Shown: positions 1-6,143 of the stretch, piece by piece
Layout: every line of letters starts with the position of its first letter
Numbering within the stretch: position 1 is the first letter of the stretch
Virus record (IMG/VR): IMGVR_UViG_3300030329_002667
Location: 1 to 23,166 of that record
DNA length: 23,166 bases
Direction: 5' to 3' (one strand)
From: a virus
Program-made: the position numbers and the translations under genes
The notes under the pieces: model-generated
The model's input: the letters and a program-made list of their open reading frames with translations, nothing else
The model's database searches: none
Told to the model about the DNA's origin: nothing

Positions 1-64
1 AATCAATCTTTATGTACAATATATCAACTTAACGACAATCGGTCAAGGGGAATAATACAAAAAA

Positions 65-250
65 ATGGAAAAAAGTGAAAAGAAAATTTTGCAGGACCAC
101 ACCGCAGCCATGCGGGATCTGCAGAATGACCTTCAAACCTTTTTTAAAATCGCCCACAAAATTCTTCCAGAGATTGAGCAGACCAAGACACTGACCCGGT
201 TAGAAAAAGAAATGCAGGAAATGAAAGGGAGAAATTGGGATCTCGTTTGA
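65..250 (+). CDS. Small coiled-coil hypothetical protein
   Basis: A 61-residue, charged protein with no recognised family. Its sequence is rich in Glu, Lys, Leu and Gln with heptad-like spacing of Leu and Ile, so a short coiled coil is likely. There is no signal peptide or membrane segment. A purine-rich AAGGGGA-like ribosome site lies around 45-51, about 13 bases before the ATG. The 64 bases before it are AT-rich and hold a possible -10 box (TACAAT, 15-20) whose -35 would lie just at or beyond the window edge. The stop overlaps the start region of the nuclease gene that follows, so the two are probably translationally coupled. Function unknown. Confidence 0.6.
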   Translation: MEKSEKKILQDHTAAMRDLQNDLQTFFKIAHKILPEIEQTKTLTRLEKEMQEMKGRNWDLV

Positions 251-618
251 AGATACCGGAATCGAAGATCCAATCCGCAATCCTGGAGTGGGGCGCCTGG
301 CAGCCTTATGTCCAGATGTTCCGCATCAATGTCATCGGCGTCCCTTTAAAGGATAAAAAAGGGTGGCGCCCTGCACCCAACGCCGGCATGGCAGACATCC
401 ACCTCACCGTCATGGTTGAAGGTATCCCGGTATCCGCATGGCTGGAAGTGAAAGCACCCAAGGCAAAACAGAATAATAACCAACTAAAGTTTGAGAAAAT
501 CGTGACCGCATTTGGGTCACATTATTATATTGTCCGGAGCATTGAAGATGTCCAGGAAGTGGTTTTCCAGCTCAGATCGAAAACATGGGAGCAGATAAAA
601 ACTTCAGTTCCGTTTTAA
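235..618 (+). CDS. VRR-NUC domain nuclease
   Basis: This 127-residue protein has the size and layout of a stand-alone phage VRR-NUC (PD-(D/E)XK superfamily) nuclease. Visible landmarks are an N-terminal E-x3-Q helix (residues 9-13), the Gly-Met-Ala-Asp motif (51-54) supplying the metal-binding Asp, the Glu-Val-Lys core (71-73), and a following Gln (83), with a final strand typical of the family (about 96-105). Family members are structure-specific or nicking nucleases in DNA repair and phage recombination. The start is TTG. The one at 235 has AAGGGA just upstream at 225-230; a second in-frame TTG at 247 overlaps the upstream stop as TTGA and has GGGA at 237-240, so residue 5 may be the true start. 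It sits directly before the exonuclease-annealase pair. Family call is firm; substrate is inference. Confidence 0.85.
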   Translation: MGSRLKIPESKIQSAILEWGAWQPYVQMFRINVIGVPLKDKKGWRPAPNAGMADIHLTVMVEGIPVSAWLEVKAPKAKQNNNQLKFEKIVTAFGSHYYIVRSIEDVQEVVFQLRSKTWEQIKTSVPF

Positions 619-1439
619 ATCCAGTGCGCAGGCTGCACCATGATCTCGATCTGGCCGAGTATCATGCACGCTCGGAGTTATCTGCACACAATCTGATGGA
701 TGTCGAAGTCTCACCGGCCTATGCAGATTATAAAAAGAAAAATCCGCAGGCACCCAATGACGCCATGATTATGGGAACCCTGATCCACGAGGCAACGGAA
801 GACCCGGAAGCCTTCCACAAAAAATATGCACAGGGTCCGGATGTGAAGCTCAATACCAAGTCCGGAAAAGAACAATGGGAGATTTTCCAGGAAGTCAGTG
901 AGGACAAAATTCCGCTGCGCCACCATCAGTTTCTGACGGCGGAAGCCTGCATGGAAGCAGCCTGGAAACATCCGGAAGCAAAACTGTTTTTAGAAAACTC
1001 GGTGAAGGAAGTGTCGGGCTTTGGCCAGGTGCTGCGGACACCGGTTAAGGCAAGACCGGATCTGGACTGTGCGAACTTTTCCAATGACCTGGTTGACATC
1101 AAATCCCGCCAGCTCGGAAAGGCTGCGCGTGATGCGTGGCTCAAAGATTTCTTCAATTACAAAACCTATATCCAGGCGGGGCTGCAAATCGAGGTGTGGC
1201 GCCAGTTGGATTACGAGGTCAACGGATACTATTACATCCTGATCGAAACCGAACCGCCGTACCAGGTGAACGTGCTGCCGCTGGATCAGGAGTGGATTGA
1301 TATCTCCATCGGCATGGTGACCAGGGCCGTGATCAAATGGGAAAAGTATTTAGGTGACGGCAGGCCGGAAGGATATGGAAGGAACCAGAAAAATTTGGAA
1401 GTCGCAGAGTGGATGCGGCGGAAACTGGAATGGCCATAA
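585..1439 (+). CDS. RecE-like (exodeoxyribonuclease VIII type) 5'-3' exonuclease
   Basis: A 284-residue PD-(D/E)XK exonuclease resembling the C-terminal nuclease domain of RecE (PDDEXK_12/DUF3799 type). Visible motifs are M-G-T-L-I-H-E-A at 63-70 (His67), a Glu at 142, K-A-R-P-D at 155-159 (Asp159), Asp171-Ile-Lys173, and the Gln-containing helix Y-I-Q-A-G-L-Q at 195-201 characteristic of the RecB/RecE nuclease group. Such enzymes resect duplex DNA 5' to 3' so that the partner annealase can coat the 3' tail. That partner, a Bet/RecT protein, lies one gene downstream. The ATG at 585 gives a 34-base overlap with the nuclease gene before it and has no strong ribosome site; an in-frame GTG at 624 is an alternative. 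Family confident. Confidence 0.88.
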   Translation: MGADKNFSSVLNPVRRLHHDLDLAEYHARSELSAHNLMDVEVSPAYADYKKKNPQAPNDAMIMGTLIHEATEDPEAFHKKYAQGPDVKLNTKSGKEQWEIFQEVSEDKIPLRHHQFLTAEACMEAAWKHPEAKLFLENSVKEVSGFGQVLRTPVKARPDLDCANFSNDLVDIKSRQLGKAARDAWLKDFFNYKTYIQAGLQIEVWRQLDYEVNGYYYILIETEPPYQVNVLPLDQEWIDISIGMVTRAVIKWEKYLGDGRPEGYGRNQKNLEVAEWMRRKLEWP

Positions 1440-1440
1440 C

Positions 1441-1507
1441 AGACTAACGCAGACAGTCTGCATTTAGTCTGCCAAGTAAGGGAACTTACCAAAGGTAAAT
1501 GGTAAGT
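1441..1507 (+). promoter_or_regulatory. Structured leader with competing hairpins at the 1499 start
   Basis: The short gap before the next gene is full of dyad symmetry. An outer palindrome spans 1441-1470 (AGACTAA/TTAGTCT flanking GCAGA/TCTGC). Next, GTAAG (1476-1480) pairs with CTTAC (1485-1489) across a GGAA (GNRA-type) tetraloop. The same CTTAC region can instead pair as ACTTACC (1484-1490) with GGTAAGT (1501-1507), which puts the AAAGG ribosome site and most of the ATG of the next gene in a 10-base loop. The second and third hairpins exclude each other. The pairing is seen directly; a role in translational control is inference. No T-tract follows, so it is not a typical terminator. Confidence 0.4.
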
Positions 1508-2059
1508 AGGAACTTGCCAAAAAAAGCGCACATTTTGGCGCAGATAAAATGCGGCAAAACATGCGGGGAAATATTGATTGATCTCAAACAGACGCACCAG
1601 GGTTTCCTGGCTGCACTGGATAAGTCGCAGCAATCTGTCTGCGCGGTGGCAGTTTATTTAACCCGGTTAGGTCAGACCATCCAGATGAATGGATTGCAGA
1701 AGGCACCCACTGCCGAGCAGCGCGACGCCTTCCGGGATCTTGGGGATCTGCACATTTTAAAACGGTTGGAAGTGAAGCAGCGAACTATCGATTGGACATG
1801 CCGGTATGACTATCCGTTTAGTGATTTTCTAGTAACCGGGAAATCATCCTTTGACCAGGGAGAAAAACCTTTGGGCTTTATCATTTTAAACCGCGCCGGG
1901 ACGCACGCGGCGATGATCAATTGCGACACACGCCATCAGTGGAGTGTCCGCAGCGTCCGACATCCAAGAGGCACCGAGGCGGAAACCTATGTGTGTGATC
2001 TTAACATCCCCAGGTGGGTCAGCCTGGTGGAAATTTTAAATGAAATGAATGGAGATTAA
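1499..2059 (+). CDS. PD-(D/E)XK nuclease-like phage protein
   Basis: A 186-residue protein that resembles a family of small restriction-nuclease-like proteins found in phages. The core reads Gly-Asp83-Leu, then strand, then Leu-Glu91-Val-Lys93, a D-x(n)-E-x-K arrangement. It is followed by an aromatic segment, a strand ending in I-I-L-N (128-131) and a T-H-A-A motif (135-138) seen in that family. The N-terminal helix around residues 43-60 (A-V-A-V-Y-L-T-R-L-G) is also typical. Start choice is uncertain: ATG 1499 has AAAGG only three bases upstream and lies in a structured region, and the first 30 or so residues look less conserved than the rest. It sits between exonuclease and annealase, so a recombination or repair role is likely. 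Function is inferred from fold only. Confidence 0.65.
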   Translation: MVSRNLPKKAHILAQIKCGKTCGEILIDLKQTHQGFLAALDKSQQSVCAVAVYLTRLGQTIQMNGLQKAPTAEQRDAFRDLGDLHILKRLEVKQRTIDWTCRYDYPFSDFLVTGKSSFDQGEKPLGFIILNRAGTHAAMINCDTRHQWSVRSVRHPRGTEAETYVCDLNIPRWVSLVEILNEMNGD

Positions 2060-2061
2060 TT

Positions 2062-3003
2062 ATGGACACAGCAACAACAAACCTTCCCGCAACCAAACAA
2101 AGATTGTCAGAAATAATGGCATCCGAATTAGGAATGGATGATAAAGAATTTCGCAATGTTATCAAACACACGGTGATGCCTTCACCGAATGTAAACAATG
2201 AACACATCACTGCATTTTTAGTCCTTGCTAATCAGTTTGGAATGAATCCTTTTTCGGATCAAATCCATGCCTTCCCCAACAAAGGCGGCGGGGTAAAATT
2301 GATAGTGGGATATGATGGGTTTATTGAAGTCGCAAACCGCAATCATAACTATCAAGGTTTTGAGCTGTTTGAAGACTTTAATGATAAGGATGAATTGGTG
2401 CGTGTAGGGTGCCAGATATTTAGGTCAGACCGGAAGCATAATCCGGTGATCTGGGAGTACATGGACGAGTGCAAAAGAAACACTGATCCCTGGAGACAAT
2501 TTCCCAAGCGTATGCTACGCAACAAGGCAGTGATGCAAGCGGTCCGCGCTGCATTTGGAAGTGCGAGTCTGATTGATAAAGACGAGGCACGCGACATGGG
2601 TTATGACCAGAACAAAGGAGACTTTATTGACCATGATGATATTGATGTGGAAAAGGATTTAGTTGGACGCCTGGGAACTGCTGCAGAAGAAGTAAAAAAA
2701 ATGATGGATGAAGAGCAGAAACAGGAGGAAACTAAAGCAGATCCGGAACCAGCTGAGAACCAGGTGGAGAGTTCTGAGGAAATCATCACCAAAGATGTAA
2801 AAACTAAATCCGGAAAAGTAACTTTTGAAGTGGGTCCAACGCCTAAAGAAATAGTGATGGAAAAGATTGAAAACTATACCAAGAAAAAAGATCTGGAAGC
2901 CTATTTAAAAAAGGGTGAAGTGGTGATATGGCCGGCACAGTTTACAGAAGATGATGTGAAGGAACTAGTGGGGTATGCAAAGGGACGCCTGGCCGAGCTA
3001 TGA
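2062..3003 (+). CDS. bet: Single-strand annealing protein, Bet/RecT family
   Basis: A 313-residue recombinase of the lambda Bet/RecT superfamily, which coats single-stranded DNA and anneals complementary strands. Characteristic features are the G-M-N-P-F-S-D-Q-I-H-A-F-P block (60-72), the K-G-G-G-V-K-L-I-V-G-Y-D-G-F segment (74-87), and the P-K-R-M-L-R-N-K-A helix (148-156) followed by Q-A-V-R-A-A-F-G (159-166). The RecT-like core ends near residue 190. A Glu- and Lys-rich C-terminal part follows, including a small folded-looking segment at the end (about 265-313); the host-SSB or exonuclease contact often lies in this region in relatives. The start follows the preceding stop by two bases (TAATTATGG). 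Together with the RecE-like gene it forms a complete annealing pair. The gene symbol reflects family, not proven orthology. Confidence 0.92.
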   Translation: MDTATTNLPATKQRLSEIMASELGMDDKEFRNVIKHTVMPSPNVNNEHITAFLVLANQFGMNPFSDQIHAFPNKGGGVKLIVGYDGFIEVANRNHNYQGFELFEDFNDKDELVRVGCQIFRSDRKHNPVIWEYMDECKRNTDPWRQFPKRMLRNKAVMQAVRAAFGSASLIDKDEARDMGYDQNKGDFIDHDDIDVEKDLVGRLGTAAEEVKKMMDEEQKQEETKADPEPAENQVESSEEIITKDVKTKSGKVTFEVGPTPKEIVMEKIENYTKKKDLEAYLKKGEVVIWPAQFTEDDVKELVGYAKGRLAEL

Positions 3004-3419
3004 AAAACAAAGTCCGGTATGGAGTTGAGGCACCAGGCACCTGGCTGACGCCGATCCGCTGGTTAGAATCCCAAACCGATCCGTATTCCGCCACCTGGTA
3101 TTTATTCCGGTGCCGATGCGGGAAGGAAAAGAGGATTAGATATAACGCTGTTTACAATGCCAAAGGCAAACATCAAACCAAATCCTGCGGATGTAAGTTA
3201 ATGCAGCACCTTTTTAAGATTGGTTTTAAAAAGGGAAACATACCCCATCATGCCGGTAAGAGAAATGGCGAAGGCCGAACAGGCAAAGGTGGCGGCGGAT
3301 GGAACAAAGGAAAAATCCGAATCGATCATCCTGACGGCACCTGGGAATGGATCGATGTCCACGCGCAGCTGCCGCCTGACACCGGCGGCCAAACTCTACC
3401 TGGAGAAAGGCAACGATGA
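3000..3419 (+). CDS. Zinc-finger-like DNA-binding hypothetical protein
   Basis: A 139-residue basic protein starting with an ATGA overlap on the annealase stop. Residues 37-66 hold a probable zinc site (F-R-C-R-C-G, then S-C-G-C), a pattern common in phage and intron-encoded DNA-binding proteins with AP2 or HNH-type neighbours. Further on there is a Gly-rich stretch and G-W-N-K-G-K (about 99-104), which recalls the DNA-binding NUMOD3 motif of homing endonucleases; no HNH or GIY-YIG catalytic motif is visible. DNA binding is therefore inferred and cleavage is not supported. The C-terminal 50 codons overlap a second open frame (3250-3429) of similar codon quality, so the last part of the protein is less certain than the first. 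Confidence 0.6.
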   Translation: MKNKVRYGVEAPGTWLTPIRWLESQTDPYSATWYLFRCRCGKEKRIRYNAVYNAKGKHQTKSCGCKLMQHLFKIGFKKGNIPHHAGKRNGEGRTGKGGGGWNKGKIRIDHPDGTWEWIDVHAQLPPDTGGQTLPGERQR

Positions 3420-3592
3420 GCTGGCTTAAATGCCATGACTGCCAGTATATGTTTCAGACCAAAGACGGCCGCGAGTGGCGTGATCTTGGCGGAAGCATAA
3501 CGTGTCCGGAATGCCTGGAGATTGAGAAGCATGATGGCTGGCCACAGCTCAGATACGATGACCCGGATCAAAAGGAGGGTGATGAGAAATAA
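3416..3592 (+). CDS. Small zinc-ribbon protein
   Basis: A 58-residue ORF starting at an ATGA overlap with the preceding stop. It has two Cys pairs, C-H-D-C at residues 6-9 and C-P-E-C at 30-33, spaced as in a zinc ribbon, then a charged tail rich in Asp, Glu and Lys. Such tiny ribbons in phages usually bind DNA, RNA or a polymerase subunit. Start and stop are well defined by tight overlap with both neighbours (the next start is at 3582), and codon use resembles its neighbours. No specific family is recognised; the metal-binding call rests on the Cys spacing. Confidence 0.6.
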   Translation: MSWLKCHDCQYMFQTKDGREWRDLGGSITCPECLEIEKHDGWPQLRYDDPDQKEGDEK

Positions 3593-3749
3593 ACCGGTCT
3601 GGCAATACAATCCGAAGGAGGAAGATCCGGTGCCGTTTAAAGCGGATTATCTGCACCGCGGATGTGTCCGATATGATCCGCGGAAGCTGCTCAGAAAACT
3701 ATTTATGGAAGCAGAAAGGAAAAAGAAAAATGAATCCATATCTGATTGA
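3582..3749 (+). CDS. Small basic hypothetical protein
   Basis: A 55-residue basic protein of unknown function, beginning M-R-N-K-P-V-W-Q-Y. The frame is open further upstream to 3522, but AAGGAGG at 3572-3578 places initiation at ATG 3582 (or GTG 3579), overlapping the zinc-ribbon gene by 11 bases. The C-terminus is a Lys/Glu/Arg-rich helix and overlaps the start of the PP-loop enzyme gene by 20 bases. It contains one Cys and no membrane segment. The strong ribosome site, operon position and dense packing argue that it is real; nothing in it indicates a role. Confidence 0.5.
   Translation: MRNKPVWQYNPKEEDPVPFKADYLHRGCVRYDPRKLLRKLFMEAERKKKNESISD
3714..3733 (+). repeat. Translation-initiation repeat, copy 1
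   Basis: Twenty bases carrying AAAGGA, an A-rich spacer and the ATG of the PP-loop enzyme gene. The identical 20 bases occur again at 4536-4555 in front of the small gene that follows that enzyme, so the enzyme gene is bracketed by the same initiation sequence. Confidence 0.6.
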
Positions 3750-4524
3750 TGCTCCTGCAGTGATCAGTTTCAGCGGCGGACGTAGTTCTGGATTTATGCT
3801 TTGGAACATCCTGGAAGCCTATGACCATCAACTGCCGGATGATATCAAAGTGATCTTTTGTAACACCGGACTGGAACACAAAGAAACCTATGAGTTTATA
3901 CACCGGATTGAACAAAACTGGTGTGATGTGACATGGCTGGAATATTGTCAGATCGAAAACAAAAACACTTTTAAGGTTGTCAATTATTTTAACGCCAGCA
4001 GAAAGGGTGAACCCTTTGATGCAATAATAAAAAAATATGACTATCTGCCAAATCCAAGAAACCGGTTCTGTACTGGAATTTTAAAGATTCAAACAGAAAA
4101 AAAATTTCTTAAAAGTTTAGGCTGGAATCAATGGAATAAAGTGATTGGTTTGCGATCAGATGAGCCGGGCCGAGTATCTAGGATGCAAGACAAAGAAGAG
4201 GATGTTTTGATGCCTATGGCAGCTGCTCAACACAACCACAATGATGTTTTGAATTACTGGAGAAACAATGATTTGGATATGAATTTGCCTTTAGAAGGGA
4301 ACATATGGAGCAATTGCGTTGGATGCTTTTTGAAGGGATATGGAAAGCTTACACTAATAGCAGAAGAACAACCAAAGCATTTGGATTGGTGGATAGAAAA
4401 AGAAACTGAAACAGGAAAAGTTTTTAGAAGAGAAAGGCCATCCTATCAAAGAATTTTAAAAGACTCCAAAGCACAAACAGCATTTGATTTTGGAGATACC
4501 ATTGACTGTTTTTGTACGGATTGA
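3730..4524 (+). CDS. PAPS reductase family PP-loop protein
   Basis: A 264-residue protein of the phosphoadenosine-phosphosulfate reductase family (adenine nucleotide alpha hydrolase fold). The PP-loop S-F-S-G-G-R-S-S-G spans 13-21, V-I-F-C-N-T-G-L-E follows at 41-49, and N-P-R-N-R-F-C-T (108-115) and I-G-L-R-S-D-E-P-G-R (139-148) match family blocks. Cys114, a C-V-G-C pair (196-199) and C-F-C near the end (260-262) could bind a metal or Fe-S centre. Phage members are usually of unknown role; the fold activates a substrate with ATP or handles sulfur, and relatives act in assimilatory sulfate reduction, tRNA thiolation and DNA phosphorothioation (DndC). The ATG at 3730, with AAAGGA nine bases upstream, is preferred over 3664. 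The second half of the gene is clearly AT-richer than its neighbours, a sign of separate acquisition. Chemistry here is not established. Confidence 0.85.
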   Translation: MNPYLIDAPAVISFSGGRSSGFMLWNILEAYDHQLPDDIKVIFCNTGLEHKETYEFIHRIEQNWCDVTWLEYCQIENKNTFKVVNYFNASRKGEPFDAIIKKYDYLPNPRNRFCTGILKIQTEKKFLKSLGWNQWNKVIGLRSDEPGRVSRMQDKEEDVLMPMAAAQHNHNDVLNYWRNNDLDMNLPLEGNIWSNCVGCFLKGYGKLTLIAEEQPKHLDWWIEKETETGKVFRRERPSYQRILKDSKAQTAFDFGDTIDCFCTD

Positions 4525-4535
4525 AACCGAGAAAA

Positions 4536-4555
4536 GAAAGGAAAAAGAAAAATGA
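4536..4555 (+). repeat. Translation-initiation repeat, copy 2
   Basis: Exact copy of the 20 bases at 3714-3733, here covering the AAAGGA ribosome site, spacer and ATG of the 56-residue gene at 4552. The paired copies flank the AT-rich PP-loop enzyme gene and may mark the edges of a gene gained or exchanged by recombination. Confidence 0.6.
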
Positions 4556-4722
4556 GTGAGAAAAAGCAAAGGCTATGCGGTGCCGATTGGCATGATCTGA
4601 TGACCTGGGAAGAATACCTGGAAAACATTATGGTGATGTCAAAAACGTGCCTGCTGGAATCCGGCCATGAGAGTGAACACAAGTGGACCGATGATGATGC
4701 ATGGGGAGTTCAATTCAAATGA
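4552..4722 (+). CDS. Small acidic hypothetical protein
   Basis: A 56-residue protein with a clear ribosome site (AAAGGA, about nine bases before ATG 4552) and an ATGA overlap with the replication gene at 4719. It is rich in Trp, Glu, Asp and His, has two Cys (9 and 33) that are too far apart for a simple zinc knuckle, and ends W-G-V-Q-F-K. No family is recognised. Codon use returns here to the pattern of the main genome, unlike the preceding gene. Its coupling to the replication gene is the only hint of a role. Confidence 0.55.
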   Translation: MSEKKQRLCGADWHDLMTWEEYLENIMVMSKTCLLESGHESEHKWTDDDAWGVQFK

Positions 4723-5630
4723 GTGACTGGTTCAAATATTACCGCAGCAGCTCAGACCATCATCTGCGCAAAAAACCAACCGTATGGCTCTACTGGCTGC
4801 ACTGTTTAGAGTCCGTATCCTGGAAGGATCACACCGTGTTTTGGGATGGAAAAGAGGTGCATTTAAAGCCCGGATCTTTCATCACTTCCATACCCCGAGA
4901 TCAGCTAAAAAACAGTTTCTCATCACAGCAGGTAAGATGGGCCAGGAAGGTACTGCAGCGCTGCAGCATGATAACAGTCAAAACATCCAACGCCGGATCT
5001 CTCATAACCGTCTGCAATTGGCGCAAACACCAGGCGCAAACAGAACGCGCAACGCGGTCCAAAGAACAGGCTAATGACAGCCCAGTAGCAGACGAACAGC
5101 AGATGCGTGACAGGAAAACAGCAATAACAGAAGAAGGTAAGAAGGTAAAGAAGGGAAGAACAAAGAAAATAACTACTGCCGCGCCGGAATATTCCGAGGC
5201 GTTTGAAAAGTTCTGGAAGGTCTATCCGAAACACGAGGATAAAGCCGAGGCGTTTCAGCTTTACCAGGAAATCATTGACCAGGCTCTGGAGGATGATGCC
5301 GAGAAGAAACTGCTCAAGTTCGCATTCGCCTATGCTTCTGAATTCAGCCGCGGAAGGAAACGATTTGCCAAGAAAGCAAAATACATCCTCCGGGATGCTG
5401 AGTGGTATACCTGGATGGATGAAAACCATTTTGAATATCACATGGCAAACGAACCGAGGGAAGAACCCAAGCCAGCGCCCACTGGCATTTCCTCCCTCAG
5501 TGCCTACACCATGGCTGCCAAAACAGAATGCCCAGGCATTGATCCTAAAGCCATCCGTGCAGCATTTGATTCCGGTCTGCACATCAAACAGCTCATCCAA
5601 CAACATCAAACCGAAACCACGCATGATTGA
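4719..5630 (+). CDS. Replisome-organizer-like phage replication protein
   Basis: A 303-residue protein. Residues 1-105 look like the winged-helix N-terminal domain of phage replisome organizers/DnaD-like initiators: W-F-K-Y-Y-R at 4-9, L-K-P-G-S-F-I-T-S at 49-57, a helix-turn-helix around 60-85, and S-L-I-T-V-C-N-W-R-K (94-103) as the wing. A charged, Lys/Arg-rich linker follows (105-155), then a second helical domain with F-W-K-V-Y-P-K-H and K-Y-I-L-R-D-A-E-W, a pairing common in phage replication proteins that recruit the host helicase or its loader. The start at ATG 4719 (GGGGAG at 4703-4708; ATGA overlap) is preferred over 4701. No helicase, primase or polymerase gene lies in the window, so the phage probably relies on host replication or carries these elsewhere. 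Origin binding is inferred. Confidence 0.7.
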   Translation: MSDWFKYYRSSSDHHLRKKPTVWLYWLHCLESVSWKDHTVFWDGKEVHLKPGSFITSIPRDQLKNSFSSQQVRWARKVLQRCSMITVKTSNAGSLITVCNWRKHQAQTERATRSKEQANDSPVADEQQMRDRKTAITEEGKKVKKGRTKKITTAAPEYSEAFEKFWKVYPKHEDKAEAFQLYQEIIDQALEDDAEKKLLKFAFAYASEFSRGRKRFAKKAKYILRDAEWYTWMDENHFEYHMANEPREEPKPAPTGISSLSAYTMAAKTECPGIDPKAIRAAFDSGLHIKQLIQQHQTETTHD

Positions 5631-5814
5631 AAAATACTACGACAGCGCACAGGCCGTTGACTTCTACGCCAAGAATTTCAACATCACCGTCTGTGAACGG
5701 ACCATCCAGCGATGGGCCAGATCCGGTAGGCTGAAGTCCATCAAGCCCGGAAGGAAACGATACTTCACCAAGTCCGATCTCATCGGCGCCCTTACCGAAA
5801 ATGCGCCAGGGTGA
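5623..5814 (+). CDS. Helix-turn-helix DNA-binding protein, MerR/excisionase-like
   Basis: A 63-residue protein overlapping the replication gene by eight bases. Residues 25-53 (R-T-I-Q-R-W-A-R-S-G-R-L then P-G-R-K-R-Y-F-T-K-S-D-L) have the shape of a MerR/excisionase-type helix-turn-helix with wing: recognition helix, Gly turn, basic loop, and the terminal S-D-L helix cap that marks this group. Such proteins act as small transcription factors, excisionases or terminase-like DNA binders. No ribosome site is obvious, so translation is probably coupled to the upstream gene. It sits immediately before the candidate late promoter at 5824, so control of that promoter is an attractive but unproven role. 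Confidence 0.7.
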   Translation: MIEKYYDSAQAVDFYAKNFNITVCERTIQRWARSGRLKSIKPGRKRYFTKSDLIGALTENAPG

Positions 5815-5823
5815 AAAAAAAGT

Positions 5824-5851
5824 TTGACATCCGCACAAACCGTGCATTAAT
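5824..5851 (+). promoter_or_regulatory. Candidate sigma70 promoter for the packaging and virion genes
   Basis: TTGACA (5824-5829), a perfect -35 consensus, is followed after 16 bases by ATTAAT (5846-5851), four of six to the -10 consensus and preceded by TGC, which fits the extended -10 TGn element. Transcription would start near 5858 and run into the terminase genes. It lies in the only sizeable non-coding gap between the replication and packaging modules. Predicted from sequence only. Confidence 0.45.
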
Positions 5852-5892
5852 CTCACTTTTGTTTATGTTGTTTTTGGCGTTATTTCCTTTCA

Positions 5893-5929
5893 GCAGCCGG
5901 ATTCCCATCATTCCCTTGATGCCGGCTGC
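5893..5929 (+). promoter_or_regulatory. Leader hairpin upstream of the packaging genes
   Basis: GCAGCCGG (5893-5900) pairs perfectly with CCGGCTGC (5922-5929) across 21 bases that contain a small inner dyad (ATCA/TGAT, 5907-5920). It falls in the predicted 5' leader between the promoter and ATG 5954. No T-tract follows, so it is more likely an mRNA-stability or regulatory element than a terminator. Confidence 0.35.
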
Positions 5930-5953
5930 ACCACAAAACCACGGCAGGATGCT

Positions 5954-6142
5954 ATGGCACGACTCATCACACTGGAACCCACCGAAGACCAAGACTACAT
6001 CGAGCGCATTGATTACAGATACCTGGAAGAAAAGTACGTTCCACACTGGGTACTGAAATCCGCCATACGCTACCACCACGCACAACAGGGACGCGATTCC
6101 AAACCCTGGATGCGGAATGCTAAATCCCAAAACGATCTGTAG
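5954..6142 (+). CDS. Small hypothetical protein upstream of the terminase
   Basis: A 62-residue protein with Tyr, Arg, Glu and His throughout and no membrane segment or known motif. ATG 5954 is preceded by AGGA at 5946-5949. It is the first ORF after the candidate promoter and overlaps or abuts the small terminase gene. A competing frame (5811-6056) covers its first half but has no ribosome site and loses protein-like character after residue 40. I do not recognise a family. The gene is likely but not certain. Confidence 0.5.
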   Translation: MARLITLEPTEDQDYIERIDYRYLEEKYVPHWVLKSAIRYHHAQQGRDSKPWMRNAKSQNDL

Positions 6143-6143
6143 C

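Noticed and set aside
4923-5624. Open frame of 233 codons on the minus strand
   Set aside because: It lies antisense to the replication gene, has no ribosome site, and its Phe/Leu/Cys-rich protein is typical of a shadow of a charged coding strand.
5811-6056. GTG-started 81-codon ORF with a hydrophobic N-terminal segment, possibly a small membrane protein
   Set aside because: It has no ribosome site, overlies the promoter and hairpin, and its second half is a frame shadow of the gene at 5954. The hydrophobic stretch comes from a T-rich run. It could be reconsidered if relatives conserve it.
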